Origin: Candidatus Methanomethylicia archaeon
Lineage (GTDB): Archaea > Thermoproteota > Methanomethylicia > CALHIW01
Length of the DNA: 6,774 bases
Assembly: GCA_938030905.1 (NCBI GenBank)
Contig: CALHIW010000042.1
Location: forward strand, 1 to 6,774
Reading direction: 5' to 3'
A model generated the notes under the pieces. That model worked only from the letters and a program-made list of their open reading frames with translations. It was not told where the DNA came from and searched no databases. How positions within the stretch are numbered: position 1 is the stretch's first letter; each line of letters begins with the position of its first letter. Positions 1 through 5,377 of this stretch are shown piece by piece. Made by a program: the position numbers and the translations under genes.

Positions 1-1
1 A

Positions 2-673
2 GTTTATGCCTCATATCATCCTCCTGAGGTATTACCATATATCCAGATAGTTAAGAAATGGCTCTTCTGGACTAGAAGTTTCAAGTTTAGACGTATTATT
101 GAGGTTATACTGTTCTTTATTGCATGTGGGCTAGTAGGATATACAAGTTTTGTTTTAGGTGTTGTATGGGCTAAGCCATTTTGGCATACTCCCCTTCTGG
201 TAATAGCTTTCTTCTCATCAGGAGTTTCAACAGGACTTATGGCTATAGGCTTCCTAAGCTCATTTCTATATCCAATTGTTCAGGGAGATCATTCTAAGAA
301 GATTATTGTAGAGGTTCTTCACAGACTTGATGTAGCCGATGCCTACATGGTTGTTATTGAGCTTGGAGCTATAATATCATATGTATTCGGAATGTACTAT
401 GGAATACCGATAGTTACCCCTAGAAATCCAATTGCATCAGCATCAGCAGCTACACTTATATACGGTGAGTTAAGCTTAATATTCTGGATACTTGTCATTA
501 CAGTAGGTATCCTAACCCCACTAATAGGATGTATTCTGCTTGCATGGAAGGGTAGAACTGCTAGATTTATAAAATGGTATCCGCTAGTAATGGCTATAAT
601 TGCTATATGTGCATTAATCGGCGGTGTATTTATGAGGTACTCGATCGTTATTGCAGGACAGCTAATATACTAA
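2..673 (+). CDS. NrfD/PsrC-family membrane subunit of a quinone-linked oxidoreductase (5' end outside window)
   Basis: The frame is open from the window edge, so 223 C-terminal residues are visible of a family usually 300-450 aa long. About five hydrophobic helices can be seen, near visible residues 30-51, 63-85, 108-130, 150-172 and 190-212. The segment AKPFWHTPLLVIAFFSSG matches the NrfD hallmark (RPFW-TPLLP-F--S), and the end IGGVFMRYSIVIAGQ matches the family's last helix (GG--LRY-IV-AG). Known family role: a multi-helix membrane anchor that exchanges electrons with quinones for a partner iron-sulfur subunit in polysulfide, nitrite or DMSO-type reductases, and in DsrP/HmeB of Dsr complexes. 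It converges on a DsrMK-like unit, so I infer they belong to one complex; an iron-sulfur partner may lie upstream of the window. The substrate cannot be told. The internal ATG at 239 is not the real start, since the family motif begins before it. Confidence 0.86.
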   Translation, partial: VYASYHPPEVLPYIQIVKKWLFWTRSFKFRRIIEVILFFIACGLVGYTSFVLGVVWAKPFWHTPLLVIAFFSSGVSTGLMAIGFLSSFLYPIVQGDHSKKIIVEVLHRLDVADAYMVVIELGAIISYVFGMYYGIPIVTPRNPIASASAATLIYGELSLIFWILVITVGILTPLIGCILLAWKGRTARFIKWYPLVMAIIAICALIGGVFMRYSIVIAGQLIY

Positions 674-675
674 TT

Positions 676-1007
676 TCACTTTAAATTTAATTCTTTGTTG
701 TTTAATTCTCTTAGTTTTCTTCCCACTATTTCCTTAACCAGCTTCTCGGTATGTTGTATATATGCTAGCTATGAGTTCTTCTCTATGTCCTTACTGGTTA
801 ACATATAGTATTCACTATAGGTGCTTAAAGATTGAGAGTATGTTCAGCAACGCTTACTGTAGTCAGTCCACTCCACTCACTCTTCACTGCTAGATTTCCA
901 ATCAGTCTAACTATTCTACATCCCAGAAGAATCTCTATTAAGCTAGGATATATGCCGGGGGGTACTCCATTAGGATATATACTCCAACCAGGTAAATACT
1001 TAGAATC
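676..1007 (-). pseudogene. Possible decayed gene between the convergent redox genes
   Basis: This is the only gap of about 400 bases in the left half. On the - strand a 60-codon stopless frame (1007 down to the TAA at 825-827) starts after a stop, has no start codon, and reads like protein (for example YLPGWSIYPNGVPP, then VKSEWSGLTTVSVAEHTLN). A second frame is open from 843 to the TGA at 676-678, broken by one TAG at 769-771; it contains KDIEKNS, then HTEKLVKEIVGRKLREL. The two frames overlap at 825-843, so one indel would join them. The + strand is pyrimidine-rich here, as it is opposite the real - strand genes. No family was recognised. The complementary + frame at 829-1011 is also open, and chance runs of this length are possible. 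Confidence 0.3.
684..722 (+). terminator. T-rich termination tract after the NrfD gene
   Basis: Within 50 bases of the NrfD stop codon lies a run of T-clusters (ATTTAATTCTTTG, then TTTAATTC and TTAGTTTTC). Archaeal transcription commonly ends at such U-rich stretches without a hairpin. There is no clear stem here. The same pyrimidine bias could come from decayed coding sequence on the - strand, so this is tentative. Confidence 0.35.
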
Positions 1008-1017
1008 TTAAAAGATT

Positions 1018-1055
1018 AATTAAGAAACATAATATTAGAAGTTAAAAATATTTTA
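1018..1055 (-). terminator. Possible T-rich terminator of the redox operon
   Basis: Read on the - strand, the bases just after the iron-sulfur gene's stop include ATATTTTTAACTTC and, further on, TTTCTTAATTAATC. These T-clusters lie 18-55 bases past the stop, as expected for archaeal U-tract termination. No stem-loop is evident. Confidence 0.35.
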
Positions 1056-1072
1056 TGAATTGAGTTACTTCT

Positions 1073-2290
1073 TTAGGGATTAGTAGATATATTCCTGGCT
1101 ACTAGCTCTACTATATCGTATATCTTTATGTTTTTATTAAATTTATTTGTAGCGTTTGTAAATGTTATTTTACATATAGGGCATGATGATACTAGTATTT
1201 CTGCCCCAATCCTATTAGCTTGGTTTAATCTATGCTCAGCAATTTTTAATGTAAGTTCAGGATGTATGAATTCAAGAAAAGCCCCACCACCACAGCAATA
1301 CGTGTTCATTTTATTCTCAGGCATCTCCACTAGGTAGTGGAAGTCCACCTCCTTAGGAATAATTTGCCTTAACACGTTTCTAGGTTCATTTATAATTCCT
1401 CCTAGGCGGGAGAGGGAGCATGGATCATGGTATGTTATCCTTTCAGTAATTCTTTTACCTATTTTCAGCCTACCTTCATTTAAATACTTATTAATTAGCT
1501 CCGATATATGTAGTACTTCAAAGTTATAGTTAACGTTTAGCTCTGGGTACTCCCACTTAAACATTCTGTAACATTCTGCACAGCTTACAACTACTTTTTC
1601 AACATTTAGGGACTCTATTTCTTTAACATTACGTTCAGCAAAGTTCTTTGCAGCATCCATGTTTCCAAGAGCTATCCATGCACTGCCGCAACACCATTCA
1701 TTATCCATTATGGTCCAGTTTTCACCTGCACTTCTTAGAATATATGCCGTTGACTTAGCTATATTAGGATCCCTTATCGCTGAGGTGCATCCAACGAAGT
1801 AGAGAATATTTGCTCCTCTAGCATTTACAGGTATTTGGAAGTCTAGTTCTCTAATCCATTCAAGTCTTCCACTGGGTTTGTAGGGATTTTTGTATTTTAA
1901 CAACAGCTCATCAACATCCTTCAATGGTTTAGGAATATATCCAGCTCTATAAATCATTGATCTTAAAACTTCTCTTAACTCCCTATTACGTATACCTATA
2001 ATACATCCAATCCAGCATCTACCACATAGAGTACATAGATATGCTGCTTCAGCTGCTTTACGTAGCTCTTTAAGATCAACCTTACTGGCTGGACTTATTA
2101 AGCCCATTATACTTACATCCTTACCAATAATCTTTCTTAGCTCTTGAAGCTTTAATGCTGGAACTGCAATTATGCTCTTATCCTGCTCATATACTGGACA
2201 TACTTCACTACATGCACCACATCTTACACATGTTTCAAGCTCAATTATTTGTGATGTCTTAAGCTCTCTCAAGAAGTTTTCAGTAGTCAT
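1073..2290 (-). CDS. HdrD/DsrK-like iron-sulfur protein (two 4Fe-4S motifs, two CCG domains)
   Basis: 405 aa, no signal peptide or membrane helix, so cytoplasmic. An N-terminal ferredoxin-like region carries C21-x2-C24-x2-C27-x3-C31-P and C86-x2-C89-x2-C92-x3-C96; the second lacks the usual following proline. Two CCG domains follow with all cysteines in place: C168, C200-C201, C237-x2-C240 and C291, C332-C333, C370-x2-C373. This order is that of the heterodisulfide reductase catalytic subunit HdrD and of DsrK/HmeD, in which the CCG cysteines hold the special 4Fe-4S cluster that reduces or forms disulfides (known for the family). The next upstream gene is a HdrE/DsrM-like di-heme subunit whose stop overlaps this start as TAATG; GGTGGGG upstream can act as ribosome binding site. 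I infer it receives electrons from DsrM and acts on a cytoplasmic disulfide or sulfur carrier. GlpC-type and lactate-utilisation proteins share the domains, but the gene pair favours HdrD/DsrK. Confidence 0.9.
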   Translation of the reverse strand: MTTENFLRELKTSQIIELETCVRCGACSEVCPVYEQDKSIIAVPALKLQELRKIIGKDVSIMGLISPASKVDLKELRKAAEAAYLCTLCGRCWIGCIIGIRNRELREVLRSMIYRAGYIPKPLKDVDELLLKYKNPYKPSGRLEWIRELDFQIPVNARGANILYFVGCTSAIRDPNIAKSTAYILRSAGENWTIMDNEWCCGSAWIALGNMDAAKNFAERNVKEIESLNVEKVVVSCAECYRMFKWEYPELNVNYNFEVLHISELINKYLNEGRLKIGKRITERITYHDPCSLSRLGGIINEPRNVLRQIIPKEVDFHYLVEMPENKMNTYCCGGGAFLEFIHPELTLKIAEHRLNQANRIGAEILVSSCPICKITFTNATNKFNKNIKIYDIVELVARNISTNP

Positions 2291-2994
2291 TAAACCCCAC
2301 CTAAAGCTGCTTTCTTCAATCCTGATAGCACCATAACGATTACTGAAGTAATTCCATGGAAGAATTTACTGAATGGAGTATACATTATAAATACTTGAAC
2401 AACTACTAGATGGGATGCTACCATATATAGTCTATAATCCGTGAAAAGTTGGCTGGACAATGCTGCAATAAACCCTGTAACCCCAACAATTAGTAGTAGA
2501 GGTACAGCTATAAAGTCTCCAGTGCTTGAAATTGCTCTTAGAGGCTTATCTGTAACATATTGGTATACTCTTCTAATAAGCATTAATGTAAGACATGAAA
2601 TGAACATTATTGACAATATATGGGTAAAGGGTTTTGGAACGTAAAGTATTGTAGGTACTGCTATGTATTGTTTAAGTAGAGCAAGCATTGTATCTATATG
2701 AGCCTTTGATAGTAGTAATGCTATAAATACTATATGCATACCCACTCCAATAATGTAAAAAGCCATATCCTTTTTAGCAGCTAGAGAATAGCTTGGTAAA
2801 TGATCTAGAATGAATGAGTTTAAAATCCCCTTTAATCTTCTTCCCTTATAACTCTTTAAGCCTCCTAATATTGGAGATGCTTTCCACACCATAAACCATC
2901 TTAAAGAGCGTAAAGCCACACCATAAATAAAAATAAATATTGTAATTAGTGGAAGCATTGTGTTTGTAAACGTAATTATTTGGCCTTCAAACAT
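2290..2994 (-). CDS. HdrE/DsrM/NarI-like di-heme cytochrome b membrane subunit
   Basis: 234 aa, with about five membrane helices near residues 10-30, 78-97, 125-145, 160-182 and 190-210. The end of the protein has the family signature SHLVVVQVFIMYTPFSKFFH: H195 and H213 are 18 residues apart, the same spacing as the heme-ligand pair H187/H205 of E. coli NarI, and PFSK-H is typical of NarI, HdrE and DsrM. H87, in the second helix, and possibly H99 or H125, are candidates for the other heme ligands. Known role: oxidises or reduces membrane quinone and passes electrons through two b hemes to the soluble partner, here the HdrD/DsrK-like protein encoded directly after it with a one-base overlap. 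The start ATG is preceded by GGTAGGTG at a normal distance. Length is near that of HdrE (about 260 aa). Confidence 0.87.
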   Translation of the reverse strand: MFEGQIITFTNTMLPLITIFIFIYGVALRSLRWFMVWKASPILGGLKSYKGRRLKGILNSFILDHLPSYSLAAKKDMAFYIIGVGMHIVFIALLLSKAHIDTMLALLKQYIAVPTILYVPKPFTHILSIMFISCLTLMLIRRVYQYVTDKPLRAISSTGDFIAVPLLLIVGVTGFIAALSSQLFTDYRLYMVASHLVVVQVFIMYTPFSKFFHGITSVIVMVLSGLKKAALGGV

Positions 2995-3023
2995 TTTATA
3001 ACACCTACCAACATCTTAAGTAT

Positions 3024-3320
3024 TTACCAACTCTTTCTAACTGGTTTTTTAGCCTCCTCTCCTACTGCAATAGGAGGAACTTCAACTTCAACCATTGCTA
3101 CTTTCCTCTTATGGAATGTATACGCTAAATCTATAGTAATACAGCAGGAAAATGCAATAAGTGTCGCTACATAGATCCATACAATCTGCATTATATTTGA
3201 CCCTATAAGAAGCATTACACCTCCAGAAATAGCTAGTACCAACGACGCTACAAACATGATGGCATAAGCAGCAGCTACATAAGCCCCACCATTTCTACCA
3301 GTTTTCATATGATTAAACAT
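3024..3320 (-). CDS. Small two-helix membrane protein, first gene of the redox operon
   Basis: 98 aa from the ATG at 3320. Two hydrophobic helices lie at about residues 13-39 and 43-66, followed by a basic stretch (HKRK) and a charged, proline-containing tail (VEVPPIAVGEEAKKPVRKSW). I do not recognise the family, and there is no CxxCH, so it is not a DsrJ-type c-type heme protein. It ends 29 bases before the HdrE/DsrM-like gene on the same strand, so it is probably co-transcribed and may be an accessory or assembly subunit of the membrane complex (inference). Start choice: a TTG at 3338 is in frame and would give 104 aa, but GGGGGTGG at 3329-3336 sits eight bases before the ATG and would lie inside the longer version, so the ATG is preferred. 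Confidence 0.72.
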   Translation of the reverse strand: MFNHMKTGRNGGAYVAAAYAIMFVASLVLAISGGVMLLIGSNIMQIVWIYVATLIAFSCCITIDLAYTFHKRKVAMVEVEVPPIAVGEEAKKPVRKSW

Positions 3321-3328
3321 ATTATTTA

Positions 3329-3366
3329 CCACCCCCAATTTAGTCTTTATAAGTGGAAAATATAAT
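3329..3366 (-). promoter_or_regulatory. Promoter and ribosome binding site of the redox operon
   Basis: On the - strand ATTATATTTT (3357-3366) is a good archaeal TATA box; transcription would begin near 3336, leaving a short leader that contains GGGGGTGG (3329-3336) eight bases before the ATG at 3320. A second candidate, CTTATAAAG (3345-3353), is nearer and would give an almost leaderless message. The start site is inferred from spacing only. Confidence 0.5.
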
Positions 3367-3391
3367 GTTTATGTATTTATTGTTTAATTTA

Positions 3392-3405
3392 GTATTTACA
3401 GTATA
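3392..3405. promoter_or_regulatory. 14-bp motif, copy 1 (upstream of redox operon)
   Basis: GTATTTACAGTATA occurs here and again, identically, at 4202-4215 just before the PhoU-like gene. Here it lies about 25-45 bases upstream of the putative TATA box of the redox operon, a place where an activator could bind. It could be a shared operator, but identity of 14 A/T-rich bases may also be chance. Confidence 0.35.
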
Positions 3406-3431
3406 TACATAGCGAAGATAGCTTAATCCCC

Positions 3432-3530
3432 CTTACTAGTTTACATATCTGAAACCGCGACTTATTAAAAATGAAAGGGGAGAAACACTACTTGAAATAC
3501 TTACTAGTTTACATATCTGAAACCGCGACT
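3432..3530. repeat. Exact 31-bp direct repeat with 37-bp spacer (possible one-spacer CRISPR remnant)
   Basis: The 31 bases at 3432-3462 recur without a mismatch at 3500-3530; each starts CTTACTAGTTTACATATC and ends with GAAACCGCGACT. Identity stops exactly at both ends, and the 37 bases between (3463-3499) are unrelated to the repeat. A unit of 31 + 37 is within the CRISPR size range, but there are only two copies, no third in phase on either side, and no cas gene in the window. The repeat has no long internal palindrome. Alternatives are tandem regulator-binding sites or a small duplication. It starts about 112 bases upstream of the first gene of the redox operon and 690 bases before the PhoU-like gene. 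Confidence 0.6.
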
Positions 3531-3810
3531 AACTTTAAAGCTAAGTTTAGCTTGAACTAGCTGATTGCTCACATTTATGTTTAGTTTATACCTATTATCT
3601 TATGCTTTGATTAATAGTTTGCATTTTGTGGCTTAATTTGTATAGAATACAGGATTGCTCTTATTAATTTTATGATTGCTAAGTTGAGTTTTAAGTGGTT
3701 TGCCGCATGTTTAACGTTGGTGGTAACATACTATTCTTGACGGCTGGAATTATTGTATTTTGTTTGTTGAGGATATTGAGACGGCTTTAGATCTTGGAGG
3801 TTTATGTCCA

Positions 3811-3844
3811 TACTAGTTAAATTGCAGTATGTAAGCTGAAACCG
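3811..3844. repeat. Diverged, split copy of the 31-bp repeat
   Basis: TACTAGTT (3811-3818) and CTGAAACCG (3836-3844) match the two halves of the exact repeat, in the same order and orientation, but are separated by 17 bases instead of 7. It may be an old copy with an insertion, or a coincidence of two short matches. Confidence 0.25.
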
Positions 3845-3908
3845 TATTAACCACTAGGATAAGCCCTACAAAGCTCTTCCTCCATACAACGCCAAAATTG
3901 GAAGCTCA

Positions 3909-4090
3909 TTAGTTAAGTAAGTCTCTTCTTCGATACTTTAAACCCCTAATCCTAGACTTTCCCTCAACCATTCTGCCCACCATTAAACCTGATATTATGT
4001 AAGTACACTCAACTCAACAATACCTCCAAGCCTGATTGCTGAACTGAATAAGTAAAGATTCAGCCTCAATCCATCAACAACCCTATACAT
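3909..4090 (-). pseudogene. Possible frameshifted small gene
   Basis: From an ATG at 4090 the - strand reads 31 residues (MYRVVDGLRLNLYLFSSAIR, then LGGIVELSVLT) to a TAA at 3995-3997. Another frame, already open before that stop at about 4005, continues with TYIISGLMVGRMVEGKSRIR and GLKYRRRDLLN to the TAA at 3909-3911. One indel near 4000 would make a single protein of roughly 60 aa. The + strand is C-rich here, as it is opposite real - strand genes. The family was not recognised and no ribosome binding site is clear. It may instead be chance. Confidence 0.3.
4034..4071. other. Imperfect hairpin
   Basis: GATTGCTGAA (4034-4043) can pair with TTCAG (4059-4063) and CAATC (4067-4071), leaving a three-base bulge and a 15-base loop. 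That is a ten-pair stem. It lies within the possible decayed gene on the - strand and about 110 bases before the PhoU-like promoter. No function can be assigned. Confidence 0.25.
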
Positions 4091-4185
4091 GATGTTATTT
4101 AAGCTTCACAAATCTATATATTTTAATTATAAATAATATTTTAACTTTAAACTTATTTAGTGATGATAATATAGTATAGTAGCGT

Positions 4186-4198
4186 ATATATTTAAATA
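4186..4198 (+). promoter_or_regulatory. TATA box of the PhoU-like gene (leaderless mRNA likely)
   Basis: TATATATTTAAAT is centred about 29 bases before the ATG at 4221, so transcription should start at or within a few bases of that ATG. No ribosome binding site precedes the start (only GTATAATATT), which agrees with a leaderless message, common for first genes in crenarchaea. Confidence 0.55.
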
Positions 4199-4201
4199 TC
4201 T

Positions 4202-4215
4202 GTATTTACAGTATA
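4202..4215. promoter_or_regulatory. 14-bp motif, copy 2 (between TATA box and start of PhoU-like gene)
   Basis: Identical to the 14 bases at 3392-3405. Together with the preceding T it holds TGTA-TT-TACA, a short inverted repeat. Lying between the TATA box and the start codon, it is where a bound protein would block initiation, so an operator is possible; autoregulation by the AbrB domain encoded just downstream is an untested idea. Confidence 0.35.
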
Positions 4216-4220
4216 ATATT

Positions 4221-5297
4221 ATGGAAAGTCGAAAAGTTCAGAAGGTAGGATACTCTTCATTAGCGGTCTCTCTTCCTCATGGTTGGATTGAGGAGGTAGG
4301 GCTTAAGAAAGGGGATGAGGTGGTTTTCATTAGAGGTGAGGATGGGAGCCTTAGAATTATACCTAGTAGACTAGTTAAAAAAGAGGAGGAAATTAGAGAG
4401 ATTATAATTAATGCTATGGTATGCGATGAACCTGGAATGTTAGAAAGGGCTATTGTTGGAAACTATGTTTTAGGTAGGGATGTTATTAGGATTATTGCTT
4501 CTGGAAGGATTAAGCCCTCTCATGTTGAGGAAATTCGTAGAGTAATAAAAAAACTTATGGGTATTGGAATTGTTGAGGAAACCTCTACTCAGATTATTCT
4601 ACAATGTTCTATAGATCCATCAAGATTTCCAATAAATACTGTTATGAGAAGACTTTATGTTATTTCATCTATAATGTATAAGGAAGCTGTACAAGCACTT
4701 ATCGACTCTGACTATGATTTAGCTCTTGAAGTCATAAGGAGGGAGGAGGAAGCTGATATGATGTATTGGCTTACAGTAAGACTTCTACTTTCAGCAATAT
4801 ATGATAGAAGTATTGCTGATAAAATCGGTATAAGGGATCTTAGACATATTGTTGGTAATAGAGCTATAGCTCAAAGGCTTGAGCATATGGCTGACTTGGC
4901 CTGCAATGTTGCTGAGGACTATATAAAGATAAAGGAATGCTCGGCAGAAGGTAAAGTGGATGATAAAGTACTGATTGATAAAATATCTAGCCTTAATGAG
5001 CAAATTTACGACCTAACCCATAAAGCTATTGAAGCACTTCTTACAGGGGATGTTAAACTTGCATCTTCAGTTATAAATATACGTAAGAAAACAGTAAAGC
5101 CTACTGTGGAGGTGCTTGTAGGTGAAGTTATAACTAGAATACCTAATTCCTGTGGTGCAGTTTTCTTAAGTGATATAGTATTGAGCATGGGAAGAGTTGC
5201 TGATATATGTAAAGAAATAGCTGAAGTAGCAATTAATCGTGCTCTCGAAAAATCAAGTAAACTCTGCGAAGTATATGAAAGAATACATGGCTTCTAA
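4221..5297 (+). CDS. AbrB-PhoU fusion regulator (PhoU-like protein with N-terminal SpoVT/AbrB domain)
   Basis: 358 aa, cytoplasmic. Residues 1-48 form a SpoVT/AbrB swapped-hairpin DNA-binding domain: RKVQKVGYSSLAVSLPHGW followed by VGLKKGDEV. After a linker region (50-130) come two PhoU-type helical bundles, about 140-240 and 250-345. Typical PhoU stretches are REEEADMMYWLTVRLL (174-189), with the acidic metal-binding E---D pattern, then RLEHMADLACNVAEDY (219-234) and its second-repeat counterpart SMGRVADICKEIAEVA (322-337). The family is widespread in archaea; PhoU controls phosphate uptake through Pst transporters in bacteria, and the AbrB fusion suggests direct action on DNA, but this is not shown. 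No phosphate transporter or two-component gene lies in the window, so this copy is an orphan and its ligand is open. The ATG at 4221 fits the TATA spacing. Confidence 0.9.
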   Translation: MESRKVQKVGYSSLAVSLPHGWIEEVGLKKGDEVVFIRGEDGSLRIIPSRLVKKEEEIREIIINAMVCDEPGMLERAIVGNYVLGRDVIRIIASGRIKPSHVEEIRRVIKKLMGIGIVEETSTQIILQCSIDPSRFPINTVMRRLYVISSIMYKEAVQALIDSDYDLALEVIRREEEADMMYWLTVRLLLSAIYDRSIADKIGIRDLRHIVGNRAIAQRLEHMADLACNVAEDYIKIKECSAEGKVDDKVLIDKISSLNEQIYDLTHKAIEALLTGDVKLASSVINIRKKTVKPTVEVLVGEVITRIPNSCGAVFLSDIVLSMGRVADICKEIAEVAINRALEKSSKLCEVYERIHGF

Positions 5298-5340
5298 TCT
5301 TTACCGAATATACTTGTCTTTACAATATCAACACCGCATA

Positions 5341-5374
5341 TTTATAAATCTGAATTATACATAGTAGAGGTGAG
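5341..5374 (+). promoter_or_regulatory. Promoter and ribosome binding site of the small barrel protein gene
   Basis: TTTATAAATC (5341-5350) is a TATA-box match 33 bases before the start. AGAGGTGAG (5366-5374) matches the archaeal anti-Shine-Dalgarno sequence and sits just before the GTG at 5378. An in-frame TAG at 5375-5377 rules out any earlier start, so the GTG is well supported. Whether the message keeps the full ribosome binding site depends on the exact start point. Confidence 0.55.
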
Positions 5375-5377
5375 TAG

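Larger units (their letters stand above)
3531..4140. other. Intergenic stretch without an intact gene
   Basis: No frame has a normal start plus a continuous reading of useful length. The composition flips: up to about 3800 the + strand is G/T-rich and holds a 29-codon fragment at 3727-3816 containing ILFVEDIETALDLGG. From about 3840 to 4090 the + strand is C-rich and the - strand reads as protein-like pieces, listed separately. Another - strand frame is open at 3734-3853 and again at 3614-3730, with a TAG between. I take this as a patchwork of decayed sequence, without a recognised family. Confidence 0.4.

Noticed and set aside
944..980. Repeat of TAGGATATAT 27 bases apart
   Set aside because: Only ten A/T-rich bases shared by two copies, inside a possible coding remnant; not enough to call a repeat.
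829..1011. + strand 60-codon open frame ending LGYILQPGKYLES
   Set aside because: It is the complement of the - strand fragment; it lacks a good start, and the pyrimidine-rich + strand is unlike real + strand genes here.
1128..1337. + strand open frame inside the iron-sulfur gene
   Set aside because: Shadow of the second CCG domain, whose cysteines are all in the - strand frame.
3321..3338. Longer version of the small membrane protein starting at TTG 3338
   Set aside because: The strong ribosome binding site GGGGGTGG would lie inside the coding region, while it is ideally placed for the ATG at 3320.
3727..3816. Small + strand protein containing ILFVEDIETALDLGG
   Set aside because: No start codon or ribosome binding site, only 29 codons between stops, and no recognised family; kept only as a note in the gap description.
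4160..4215. C/D box guide RNA suggested by GTGATGA at 4160-4166
   Set aside because: No CTGA D box follows at a suitable distance and no paired C'/D' boxes are visible.
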